The translations under genes and the position numbers were made by a program. Under the pieces are notes generated by a model. That model made no database searches, was not told the DNA's origin, and saw nothing but the letters and a program-made list of their open reading frames with translations. DNA of 64,000 nt from Schaalia odontolytica (GTDB taxonomy: Bacteria > Actinomycetota > Actinomycetes > Actinomycetales > Actinomycetaceae): positions 1,674,001-1,738,000 of the forward strand of contig NZ_CP046315.1 in the NCBI RefSeq assembly GCF_009730335.1, given 5' to 3'. Of the stretch, positions 29,529-37,692 are shown in pieces (position 1 is the first letter of the stretch; each line of letters begins with the position of its first letter).

Positions 29529-29655
29529 GAAAAGCCTCCCATTCCCCGGACTTCAATTTCGATGTCCAAGAAACGGGAGGCAGTTCAGTTGGGTGTGTCT
29601 GCGGGGCTTTTGCTGTGTGTTCCGGCCTTGCCGGTTGGGGGTGGACGCGTGGTCT

Positions 29656-29670
29656 CCCCCCCCCTTTTTT
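29656..29670. repeat. Homopolymer tract C9T6
   Basis: Nine C residues followed by six T lie just beyond the 3' end of the chimeric gene, between it and the IS element. It is the longest homopolymer noticed in the window. Its function is unknown. Confidence 0.5.
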
Positions 29671-29680
29671 GTGTTGCCGG

Positions 29681-30535
29681 TTACTGTGCGGGCGGTGGTG
29701 GTACCGGCGGGGCGGGAGGCGCGGGTGGGGGCGATGGCGGTGGAACGCTGCTCCCGGTCGCGGGCGGCGGAGGGGGAGGCGCGGATGTGGCCTCTAGGGT
29801 TGCGCGTAGGCTGCTTTTCTCCCAGTCGGGTGGTAGTGACCGTTTGCGGCCCTCCCACACGGCGAACAGTTCACCACTGTCGGTGCCGGGTTTGCGCATG
29901 TGTTCGGGTGGCTTCACGCCGGGCGTTTTGTGTGCTTGTCCGGGGGTGCGTCCAGCGTGAGCGCCAGTCGAGCGCGCGTATCCCTTGTAGAGGCTGTCGT
30001 TGTCCATGTGGACGCGCTCATACTCGCCTTCGCCGTCATTCTTGGTCGCGCCTCCGTACCCGTTGAAACCGAGGGCAGCCTGCCGCCACTGTAGGTGCTG
30101 GTCGCGTTCCCTGTAGGCGCGGTCGTGCGTCTCGGTTGCTTTGAGGACGGGTTTGCGTCCGTTGATGATCTGCATGCCGCGGCAAATCCCCAGCAGCGGG
30201 GTGCCCGTGCGCACGGCGTAGTCGACGAGGGCGATCTGTCCGCGATCGGCGCGGTACCAGTGACGCCCCTCGGCCTCGTAGCCCTGGGTGGCGCCGTACA
30301 GGCTGGGGTGGACGTCCTCGCCGCCCATGATGATGATGGCGTCCGCGTGCTGGGCGCGCAGGGCGGCGCCCTCGGCACCATCTTCCTGCGCGTACTCGCG
30401 GATGACGTTCCAGTTCGGCAGCGCGGCCTCAAGGAGACGATCCCACAGGCGCATGCAGATGTTGTTGTATGCCTCGTCCCCCGGGCGTGCCGGCAGGACG
30501 TTGGAAATCAACAACGTCGGCCTGTGGGAATTCAT
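29681..30535 (-). CDS. Chimeric protein: amidotransferase N-terminus fused to a proline-rich foreign tail
   Basis: Residues 1-125 are a near-copy of the neighbouring C26 amidotransferase, through GICRGMQIIN. At 30160/30161 homology ends and an unrelated sequence begins (GRKPVLKATETHDRAYRERD; ELFAVWEGRKRSLPPDWEKS). It closes with a proline-rich end (APPPPPPATGSSVPPPSP...PPPPAQ). The catalytic His/Glu half is lost, so hydrolase activity is not expected. The tail is unrecognised; its frame is open for 159 codons, so it may derive from another gene. It is probably a rearrangement product. Confidence 0.55.
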   Translation of the reverse strand: MNSHRPTLLISNVLPARPGDEAYNNICMRLWDRLLEAALPNWNVIREYAQEDGAEGAALRAQHADAIIIMGGEDVHPSLYGATQGYEAEGRHWYRADRGQIALVDYAVRTGTPLLGICRGMQIINGRKPVLKATETHDRAYRERDQHLQWRQAALGFNGYGGATKNDGEGEYERVHMDNDSLYKGYARSTGAHAGRTPGQAHKTPGVKPPEHMRKPGTDSGELFAVWEGRKRSLPPDWEKSSLRATLEATSAPPPPPPATGSSVPPPSPPPAPPAPPVPPPPAQ

Positions 30536-30696
30536 GACTACATAATGACAGGCCACGGCGCGGTGCCCTACGGGCGTCCACGCCGTGGCCAATTGTGACA
30601 ACGGGACCGGGGTCTGGCAACGGCCTCTCAACCTCTGGCGGCGGTGCCCACCGCGTCGTCCAGAACCGGAATATCAATCCCGGACAACACACGCGT

Positions 30697-31344
30697 TCAC
30701 TTGGCGTCGCCGTGGGAGAAACCGCTCACCTTCTCCTTCACACCAGCGACGAACGTCTCGTGTTTTTCCTTGAGGTCGGCGACGCGGTCTTTCCACGCCG
30801 TCTCCACCTCCTCCCGGCGCTGTTCGCGCAACGCCTTGCGGGCCGCTTCGTCCGCCGCCTCGATGGCTGCGGCTTCGGCCTCGATCTCAGAGATCGTCTC
30901 CTGCAGTGAACGGCGGATGACGGCGCCACCGAGACGCGCCACCTCGCCGTTGAGCAGCTCAACATTGTCCTCAGTGGTCTGAAGGACAACGACATTCGAT
31001 CCCGGAACCATGCGCGAGGCCACCTCGGACAGCGCGAACTCGTGCGCATCCGCACGCGCCAGGTCTGCGGTGGATCCGGCGAGCGCGCCCACACCCCACC
31101 CCAGCAGCATGCCAATGGGGCCGGCCAGGGCGCCAATGAGCAGACCAATCACCGAACCAGTTCCGAAGCCGAAAGAGGATGCGGAGTCACTGGCCTCAGA
31201 AATGGATACGTGCCCCGAATCGTCCACTTCGACGATCGCGCCGGACACGATGCCGAGTCGGTCGGCCTGGGCAGTCAACTTGGAGAACGCCTCGTAGGAC
31301 TGCGCAGTTGTCGGGAAACTTGCGATTGCAATATAATCAGTCAT
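30697..31344 (-). CDS. DUF1269 family membrane protein
   Basis: This 215-residue protein starts MTDYIAIASFPTTAQSYEAF. A glycine-rich hydrophobic hairpin (SFGFGTGSVIGLLIGALAG then PIGMLLGWGVGALAG, about residues 75-105) and a charged C-terminal coiled coil rich in Glu/Ala/Lys follow. Layout and opening fit the DUF1269 family, thought to be envelope or stress related. ATG 31344 has GGAGAG upstream. It sits between the two decayed duplicate genes and shows no match to the first copy of the locus. Confidence 0.72.
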   Translation of the reverse strand: MTDYIAIASFPTTAQSYEAFSKLTAQADRLGIVSGAIVEVDDSGHVSISEASDSASSFGFGTGSVIGLLIGALAGPIGMLLGWGVGALAGSTADLARADAHEFALSEVASRMVPGSNVVVLQTTEDNVELLNGEVARLGGAVIRRSLQETISEIEAEAAAIEAADEAARKALREQRREEVETAWKDRVADLKEKHETFVAGVKEKVSGFSHGDAK

Positions 31345-31419
31345 TGTCTCTCCATTCTCGGGATTATGTGCAACGACCATTTCAGTCTAACTCCCCCTAT
31401 GGCGATAACTCAATACTTC

Positions 31420-32061
31420 TCACTGAATCACGAAGTCCTCCCCGCGCCGTACCCGTCCCGTGCACGGCGCAAGGCGGGGGCCCCGTGTCAGGGGTAAGAC
31501 GAGCCCCTCCCCCGCTTCGAACGCCTCGAGCCCGGCCAGGAGGCGTTCCTTGTCCTGGTCCGGCGCCCAGCTGATCTCGATCGAATTGCGCGCGATTCGC
31601 GCTAGGGCGGAGCAGTCCAATCCGAAGCGCTCGGCGAGGGCGAAGTAGTAGTCGGCGATGTAGCCACCGAAGTAAGCGGGGTCGTCGGAGTCCAGGCCCA
31701 CGCCGATGAACATGTCCTTGTAGGGCAGCCAGCCTGCAGCGTCTCGAGGGCAGCCTGCGCGCTCACATCGCACAGGAAACACAGGATCAGGTCGACGAAA
31801 GGCCCGACTCGCGCGCCTCGACGACGGCGCGGTAGTAGCCGCGAATGACCGTCTCAATCGAAATGCCGCGCGAGGTGTGGGCCTGAGGTCGTTGAACTGG
31901 TAGGTGGCCTGAACCTCCTCAACGGTGCTTTGACCGATGTCGACGCCGTTCTTACGGGCGAGGGCCAGCTTCAGATCGGGTTCGAGGGTGCCTTCCAGGT
32001 GCAGGTGCAGCTCGGCCTTGGGTAGGCCGAACGCAAAGTCGCGGGTCACGTCAGTGCTCAT
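31420..32061 (-). pseudogene. Decayed duplicate of the adenine-deaminase gene
   Basis: The copy begins identically (MSTDVTRDFAFGLPKAELHL; EEVQATYQFNDL) and then loses about 55 codons, jumping into a shifted frame. Homology returns in frame at LPYKDMFIGVGLDSD. A second deletion fuses GLDSD directly to DPAYFGGY, removing the HCDID and LDHG regions. The second junction lies between two similar TCSGACGA stretches. Metal and catalytic residues are lost, so it cannot be active. The tail after FEAGEG is new. Confidence 0.88.
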
Positions 32062-32078
32062 GTGACCTCCACAGGTAA

Positions 32079-32122
32079 CGGGGCGGGTATCGCGGAACAA
32101 TTGTCCCACTCCACCCGCCCCG
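32079..32122 (-). promoter_or_regulatory. Leader inverted repeat, second copy
   Basis: Arms CGGGGCGGGT (32079-32088) and ACCCGCCCCG (32113-32122) flank the same centre GGAACAATTGTCCC as at 27802-27845. One arm pair differs by a G-to-A change. It lies before the decayed deaminase copy. Confidence 0.6.
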
Positions 32123-32191
32123 CGCTCACGGAGGCCATATTGCGAACGAGGACGATGCTCACGCCCCGCTGCGTGTGTCAGGCTACTGGGC

Positions 32192-33523
32192 TCAGGCCAG
32201 CGCCCCCATCGGGTCCCAGGCCGGCAGGTGCAGCGGTTCCTCGGTGATGACCGCGCGCAGTTCCTCAGGCAGGTCGTCCACGTGCACGGCCACCTCAAAC
32301 ACGTTGGCGTCGAACCAGGCGGCATCCATCGTGAAGAAGCCCTTCTCACCGGGCTCCTCGCCCCAGGAGTTCTCCACGCGGAAGCGGCGGGCGTTGCCCT
32401 CCTCGTCGATGTCGACACCCGTGAAGAGCATCGCGTGGTTCATCGCGGACTCGCCCGTGTTGACACGCTGCTCCTTCGAGGTGGAGAAGTCCACGCCGAA
32501 GAGGTTGTCGAAGTCGTAGAGGCCCTCGACGAACAGGCCGGAGGCGCGGTCGGACTGCTGGTCGCAGTCAGCGCCGAACCAGACGGCGCGGCCCGAGGCC
32601 AGGATAGAGGCCGTGATCTCACGGATCTGCTCGACGGGGGTGTTCACGTAGAGGATCGGCCGCCCGCCCACGACGTTGCCCATGTGGTCGACCGTCAGGG
32701 TGTGGCCCTTGGGGTGCTCGGCGCGCGGGTCATCGACGAGGCACACGTACTGCGTGAGGTCCACGTCCACGTAGCGGGAGTAGAACTCGTGCGGGGTGAG
32801 CACGCCGTCGCGGTGGAACTCGCCCTTGTCGTCGCGCCACTCCCACTCGAAGGAAGCCGGGGGCTCACCCAGGCAGATGACGAGGATGCGCCACACGTCC
32901 GCCAGCGCGGCTTCCTTGACCTCGAGGATCTCCTCCTCGGAAGCTCCGGCCTCAACGAGGGAGCGCAGCTCGAGGGCGGTGCGGCGCAGGACGACCTTGA
33001 GGCGGTCGTTCATGGGGGCGGTGTGGCCGGAGGACTCGGTCTCGGGCATCGCGACCTTGGGGACGAGGCCGTGCTTGAGGTACAGGGACACCGCCATATC
33101 CCACTGGCCGCCGTCGGAGAGAACGTCGCCGAGCAGGAACTGCAGGAGTCGGCCGTCGAGTTCCTCGGTCTTCGCGGTGGCAATGACGTCGGTGAGGAAG
33201 AAGTTGGCGCGCTCGAACTTGTCCCAGAAGAGCACGTAATTCTGCGAGAACTCGAAGTCCTTGAGGCCCATGCGGGTGCGCGCGGTCGAGCGCAGCAGGT
33301 TCAGGGAGGAGAAGAGCCAGCAGCGGCCGGACTTCTTCTGCGACGTCACCTTCCAGTCGTCCACCTTGTGGGACATGACCGTGGGGGTGGCCACCACCTT
33401 GGCGCGGTCGAAGGCGACCGGCTCCACACCGGCGTGGGAGACCGCGTTGCGTGCAACCGCGCGGGCGGAGTCTGAGGATGCATGCAGGGAGGCGACGAAT
33501 TCGTCGGTGATCTCGTGTGCCAT
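32192..33523 (-). CDS. pepC: Aminopeptidase C (bleomycin hydrolase, peptidase C1)
   Basis: This 443-residue cytoplasmic papain-fold aminopeptidase has the catalytic triad Cys (KKSGRCWLFSSLN), His (SAMNHAMLFTGVD) and Asn (FRVENSWGEEPGEKGFF). Bleomycin hydrolases form hexameric barrels whose C-terminus enters the active site. The start ATG at 33523 (MAHEITDEFVASL) has AAGGAAC upstream. It is divergent from the epimerase gene; the 126 bases between hold promoters for both, including a possible TACAAT -10 at 33606 for the plus strand. Confidence 0.95.
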   Translation of the reverse strand: MAHEITDEFVASLHASSDSARAVARNAVSHAGVEPVAFDRAKVVATPTVMSHKVDDWKVTSQKKSGRCWLFSSLNLLRSTARTRMGLKDFEFSQNYVLFWDKFERANFFLTDVIATAKTEELDGRLLQFLLGDVLSDGGQWDMAVSLYLKHGLVPKVAMPETESSGHTAPMNDRLKVVLRRTALELRSLVEAGASEEEILEVKEAALADVWRILVICLGEPPASFEWEWRDDKGEFHRDGVLTPHEFYSRYVDVDLTQYVCLVDDPRAEHPKGHTLTVDHMGNVVGGRPILYVNTPVEQIREITASILASGRAVWFGADCDQQSDRASGLFVEGLYDFDNLFGVDFSTSKEQRVNTGESAMNHAMLFTGVDIDEEGNARRFRVENSWGEEPGEKGFFTMDAAWFDANVFEVAVHVDDLPEELRAVITEEPLHLPAWDPMGALA

Positions 33524-33649
33524 GGGCCGAGGCGTTCCTTTCAATCGAGATTCATTCTCTATAAGGATACGCTTTTCGTAGTGACGCAGACGACTCAACT
33601 CCGTTTACAATAAGTGTCGTCCATGTTCAGTGATTGCGAAGGAGCATCA

Positions 33650-34549
33650 ATGGTCACTCGGAGCGCATCGGGCCGCGAGGTCACTCTGAGCGCCGGAGAC
33701 TACGAGGCGCGGATCGTCACCGTCGGCGCCGGTCTGGCTGGCCTTCGCTACCGCGGGCACGAGCTCGTTATCTCCCACGCCGTGAACGAGTGCCCCCCGG
33801 GATACCTGGGCAAAGTGCTCATGCCGTGGCCGAACCGCGTCGCAGGCGGCTCCTACTCGTGGAAGGGAAGCTCCTACGACCTTCCCGTCGACGAGCCCGC
33901 CTACGGCACGGCCCTCCACGGTTTCGTGGCCTTCCAGGAGTGGGACATCGCCGAGGCCGACTCTTCCTCTGTCCTCCTGCGCACCCTCATTGCAGCGCGC
34001 TATTCCTACCCGTGGACGCTTCTCGCGCACGCGCGCTACAGCCTGGACGCGGACGCGGGTCTCACCGTCGAGCTGTCGGCGACGAACATCGGAGAGGGCA
34101 CAGCCCCCTACGGCGTCGGCTTCCACCCATACCTGGCCGTCGACGGGCTACCAGCAGACGAGCTGGAGCTCGAGAATCCCGCGTCGATCATCTACGAGGC
34201 CGACGCGTCCATGATCCCGGTGGCCGCCCACGACGTCGCCTCCTTCGGGCTGGACTTCCGCTCCCCCGCCATCATCAGCGCCTCCCGCCTGGACCACGCC
34301 TTCGCAGGCCTTCCCGAGGGCACCTGGGCCGTGACGCTGCGCGACCCGTCTTCCAGCGTGGGCGTGTCACTATCCTCGGATGCGCGCTGGCTGCAGGTTT
34401 ACTCGGCCGACTACATCGACCGCGTGGGCGTGGCCGTCGAGCCGATGAGCTGCCCGCCCAACGCCTTCAACTCCGGCACGGACGTAATCGCCCTGAACGC
34501 GGGCGAGACCCACACGCTGAGCGCGCGGATCTCCGGGTTTGAGAGCTGA
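33650..34549 (+). CDS. Aldose 1-epimerase family protein
   Basis: This 299-residue beta-sandwich protein matches the galactose mutarotase-like family. Segments are LAGLRYRGHELV, GKVLMPWPNRVAGGSYSWKG, GTALHGFVAFQEWD (His) and PYGVGFHPYLAVDG (His). It interconverts anomers of an aldose, substrate unknown. The ATG at 33650 follows GAAGGAG. It converges with rsmE 6 bases downstream, with no visible terminator between. Confidence 0.88.
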   Translation: MVTRSASGREVTLSAGDYEARIVTVGAGLAGLRYRGHELVISHAVNECPPGYLGKVLMPWPNRVAGGSYSWKGSSYDLPVDEPAYGTALHGFVAFQEWDIAEADSSSVLLRTLIAARYSYPWTLLAHARYSLDADAGLTVELSATNIGEGTAPYGVGFHPYLAVDGLPADELELENPASIIYEADASMIPVAAHDVASFGLDFRSPAIISASRLDHAFAGLPEGTWAVTLRDPSSSVGVSLSSDARWLQVYSADYIDRVGVAVEPMSCPPNAFNSGTDVIALNAGETHTLSARISGFES

Positions 34550-34555
34550 CGAATC

Positions 34556-35344
34556 CTAGTATTTCCCAGCGGCGGCGCGGATCAGCGTGAGTGCGACCGC
34601 GCCGGCCGTGGAGGAGCGCAGAACGTTGTCTCCCAGCCCAATCGCGCGGGCACCGGCGTCCACCAGCTGCGCCGTTTCATCAGCTCCGATGCCACCCTCG
34701 GGGCCCACGATGAGCGCAATGCGTGAGGGCAGAGTCCCGTCCGCGCGAGACTCCTGAACGCGGGCGAGAGCGGCCCCGAGCGAATCCATCGCCTCCTCGT
34801 GGCAGACGAAGGCCACCCCGGCCTCGCCAATCAGGGAGGCAACCCAGGAGGCGAGCTCTCGGCTGTCCTTGACGTCCTCGACGACCGGAACGAAGGCGCG
34901 GCGTGACTGCTTGGCGGCCGCGCGGGCCACGCCCTCCCACTTCGCGCGCCCCTTCTCAGCCTTCGGGCCCTTCCACTGGACGATCGCACGCTGGGAGGCC
35001 CACGGGATCACCCGGTCGATGCCGATTTCCGTGCAGATCTCGACGGCGGCCTCGTCGCGCCCACCCTTGGCGAGCGCCTGGACGAGGATGACCTCGGGAC
35101 TCGGGGCGTCCTCCCGGACGAGCTCGCGCACGACAAGGGACAGCGAGGCCTTATCGCTCCCACTGACCTCGCACGTCGCGCGCGCACCGGCGCCGTCGAC
35201 GACGTCGACCCACTCCCCCGCACCGATGCGGCGCACGGAGGCTGCGTGACGCCCCTCGGCTCCTCCAAGCGTCGCGCTGTCCCCCACGGACAGGGACGCA
35301 AGGGCCGGGGTCAGATCCTCAGCGAGGAAAACGGGCAGCGTCAC
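34556..35344 (-). CDS. rsmE: 16S rRNA (uracil-1498-N3)-methyltransferase
   Basis: This 262-residue SPOUT-class methyltransferase has an N-terminal PUA-like domain. The C-terminal knot shows IALIVGPEGGIGADE and IGLGDNVLRSSTAG (family LGxRILRxETA). It follows dnaJ by 6 bases, the common dnaJ-rsmE pairing in Actinobacteria, and is probably in the hrcA heat-shock operon. Confidence 0.94.
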   Translation of the reverse strand: MTLPVFLAEDLTPALASLSVGDSATLGGAEGRHAASVRRIGAGEWVDVVDGAGARATCEVSGSDKASLSLVVRELVREDAPSPEVILVQALAKGGRDEAAVEICTEIGIDRVIPWASQRAIVQWKGPKAEKGRAKWEGVARAAAKQSRRAFVPVVEDVKDSRELASWVASLIGEAGVAFVCHEEAMDSLGAALARVQESRADGTLPSRIALIVGPEGGIGADETAQLVDAGARAIGLGDNVLRSSTAGAVALTLIRAAAGKY

Positions 35345-35350
35345 GGTGCA

Positions 35351-36469
35351 TCACCCCATGAAGGTGTCGCGGAGCTTATCAAAGAACGAAGCCTGCTGAC
35401 GATGGGGCTCCACACGGACCTCGCCGCGCACCTTCGCCAGCTCCTTGAGCAGCTCACGCGACTTGTCGTCGAGCTTCTTGGGAATCTGAACGTCCACGTG
35501 CACGTGCATCGAGCCGCGTCCCGAGCGCTGCAGGTGACCGACGCCCAGGCCCTCCAGAACGATGTCGTCGTTGGGCTGCGTGCCCGGATTAATCGTCACG
35601 GTCTTCTTACCGTCGAGGGTCTCCAGCTCGAACTCGGTGCCCAGCGCCGCCGTGGTCATCGGAATCGTGATCCACGTGTGCAGGTCGTCGCCTCGGCGAT
35701 CGAACACGGGGTGCTTCTTCTCGCGGATCAGCAGGTACAGGTCGCCGTTCGGGCCACCGCCGGGGCCAACCTCGGCCTCGCCGCTGACACGAATCTGCGT
35801 CCCCTCGCTGGCACCGGCCGGGATGTTGATGTTAAGGGTGCGACGAGTGCGCACGCGACCCGATCCCGAGCACTCGGCACACGGGGTGGCAATCGTGTTG
35901 CCGTATCCCTGACACGACGGGCAGGGCGCCTGCGTCTGCATACGGCCGAAGAGCGAGTTCTGAATCTGGGTGACAAAGCCCGAGCCGTGACAGGTGGTGC
36001 ACTGCGTGGGCGAGGTGCCCGGCTGACACATCGAGCCTTCGCAGGCGTCGCATAGGACGTGAGTGTCGAAAGAGACCTCCTTGGCGGCACCGAAGGCGGC
36101 GTCCTCCAGGGTGATGTCGACGGTCACCTGCTTGTCCTTGCCGCGACGCACGCGGGAAGCCGGGCCAGCAGCGGAGGCGCCGAAGCCACCGCTGAACATG
36201 GCTTCGAAGATGTCGGAGAATCCACCGAAGCCGGCACCCGCACCCGCGCCACCGCCGCGCAGAGCATCGGGACCACCGATGTCGTACATCTGGCGCTTCT
36301 CGGGATCCGAGAGCGTCTCGTAGGCGACGGACAGTTCCTTGAAGGCTTCCTCGGAGTCGGCTCCCGCGTAGTCGGGGTGAAGCTTACGCGCGAGCTTGCG
36401 GTAGGCCTTCTTAATCTCGTCCTGGCTGGCGTCACGGGTGACACCGAGAACCTCGTAGTAGTCTCTCAC
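35351..36469 (-). CDS. dnaJ: Chaperone protein DnaJ (DnaJ2 type)
   Basis: This 372-residue Hsp40 co-chaperone has a J domain with HPD ([17 protein letters not shown], about residues 30-35). A Gly/Phe-rich region ([20 protein letters not shown]) and four zinc-finger repeats follow ([28 protein letters not shown]), then the substrate-binding C-terminal domains. The first repeat is CDACEGSMC, not the full CxxCxGxG. It lies 51 bases after hrcA. Confidence 0.96.
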   Translation of the reverse strand: MRDYYEVLGVTRDASQDEIKKAYRKLARKLHPDYAGADSEEAFKELSVAYETLSDPEKRQMYDIGGPDALRGGGAGAGAGFGGFSDIFEAMFSGGFGASAAGPASRVRRGKDKQVTVDITLEDAAFGAAKEVSFDTHVLCDACEGSMCQPGTSPTQCTTCHGSGFVTQIQNSLFGRMQTQAPCPSCQGYGNTIATPCAECSGSGRVRTRRTLNINIPAGASEGTQIRVSGEAEVGPGGGPNGDLYLLIREKKHPVFDRRGDDLHTWITIPMTTAALGTEFELETLDGKKTVTINPGTQPNDDIVLEGLGVGHLQRSGRGSMHVHVDVQIPKKLDDKSRELLKELAKVRGEVRVEPHRQQASFFDKLRDTFMG

Positions 36470-36520
36470 GGCTGTTCTTTCTTCTCGTGGGGGATGTTCA
36501 TCAACGTCTGTGGGGCGACA

Positions 36521-37564
36521 TTAGTCGCCGTGCTGGGAGGCGAGATAGCGTGACAGGTAGGCGGCGACTGCTCGCACAGAGCTCATGGTGCGTGCGTAGT
36601 CCATGCGCATGGGGCCAACGATGCCCAGGTGCGCGGATCCGACGGAGTCGCCGGCGCCGGCACGGTACGTGCCCGTGACGACGGCGGCTTCCGCCAGGCC
36701 GTCGTGGGGATTCTCGGCGCCGATACTCACGTGCACGTCAGCGCCCGGGTCGGCCTCGGCGAAGAGACGCATGAGGACAACCTGCTCCTCGAGAGCGTCA
36801 AGGACGGGGGCAATGTCGTGAAAGTCGAGGGCTCCACGGGCCAGGTTCGCAGCGCCCGCGACGACGATCTTCGACTCGCTCTGACCGCTCAGGACGTCCG
36901 TGAGAGCTGAACCGATCGCGGCGACGGTTCCGACCAGCTCAGGCCGGGCCGAGGCCGTGGCCTCGTCAACGCAGGCCTGCGCGGTCGCAGAGGTCGCGCC
37001 ATCGCAGTGGTGGCGCAGGTGTTCGCGTACCTCGCGCAGCTGCCCATCGTCGAGGGGCGCGTGAAGAGTGAGGCTGCGCTCCCCGACCTCGCCGTCCGCG
37101 GTGATGACGACGACAAGGACGCGACCGGGAGCCAGAGCGATGACCTCGAGGTGCTTGAGGACGCGCACGCGCGCCCCCGGATACTGCACGAGGGCCACCT
37201 GATGCGTCACCTGGGCGAGGAGACGAACGGAGCGCTCCACGACGTCGTCAATATCGATGGACTCAGCCAGGAAGGTCTCGAGGGCGTGGCGTTCCGGCCC
37301 GCTCATCGGCTTGAGCTCCGCGAGTCGATCAACGAACACGCGGTAGCCACGGTCGGTCGGCACACGCCCCGCAGAGGTGTGGGGCTGATAGATGAGGCCG
37401 GCTTCCTCCAGCACCGCCATGTCGTTGCGGATGGTCGCGGATGAGACGCCGAGGCCTCCGGCGGCGATCGCCTTGGAGCCGACGGGTTCGCGGGTGGCCA
37501 CGTACTGGGTGACGATGGCGCGCAGGACGTCGAGCCTGCGGTTCTGTGCACTGTTGCGTGTCAT
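36521..37564 (-). CDS. hrcA: Heat-inducible transcription repressor HrcA
   Basis: This 347-residue repressor has an N-terminal winged helix (RRLDVLRAIVTQYVATREPV; SSATIRNDMAVLEEAGLI) and a GAF-like dimerisation domain. It represses chaperone genes by binding CIRCE and is activated by GroE. A CIRCE palindrome lies 18 bases upstream of the ATG, so it is autoregulated together with dnaJ-rsmE. Confidence 0.96.
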   Translation of the reverse strand: MTRNSAQNRRLDVLRAIVTQYVATREPVGSKAIAAGGLGVSSATIRNDMAVLEEAGLIYQPHTSAGRVPTDRGYRVFVDRLAELKPMSGPERHALETFLAESIDIDDVVERSVRLLAQVTHQVALVQYPGARVRVLKHLEVIALAPGRVLVVVITADGEVGERSLTLHAPLDDGQLREVREHLRHHCDGATSATAQACVDEATASARPELVGTVAAIGSALTDVLSGQSESKIVVAGAANLARGALDFHDIAPVLDALEEQVVLMRLFAEADPGADVHVSIGAENPHDGLAEAAVVTGTYRAGAGDSVGSAHLGIVGPMRMDYARTMSSVRAVAAYLSRYLASQHGD

Positions 37565-37581
37565 GCCATCTCCTCCCGTTC

Positions 37582-37606
37582 TGGCACTCCTGCTTCCTGA
37601 GTGCCA
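37582..37606. promoter_or_regulatory. CIRCE operator
   Basis: Inverted repeat TGGCACTC (37582-37589), a 9-base spacer, and GAGTGCCA (37599-37606). This matches the CIRCE consensus core (GCACTC-N9-GAGTGC) and lies immediately upstream of hrcA. HrcA should bind here. Confidence 0.92.
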
Positions 37607-37692
37607 ATGCTACTCCTCGCAGCCAATCGGGGGCGACATGAGGGCCGCGCCAGGTGTGCGCCCAGCGCGAACCTCACACTGGGCGACGCATG

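Larger units (their letters stand above)
28115..29587 (-). mobile_element. IS3-family insertion sequence (IS150-like), apparently intact
   Basis: The element is 1473 bp and bounded by 24-base imperfect inverted repeats (28115-28138 and 29564-29587). Both begin TGAACTGC and end CTTGGAC, with 19 of 24 positions matching. The flanking trinucleotide GTT is duplicated (28112-28114 and 29588-29590). It carries orfA and orfB in the usual overlap with an A7 slippery run at 29067-29073 on the minus strand. All signs of a functional element are present. Confidence 0.93.
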
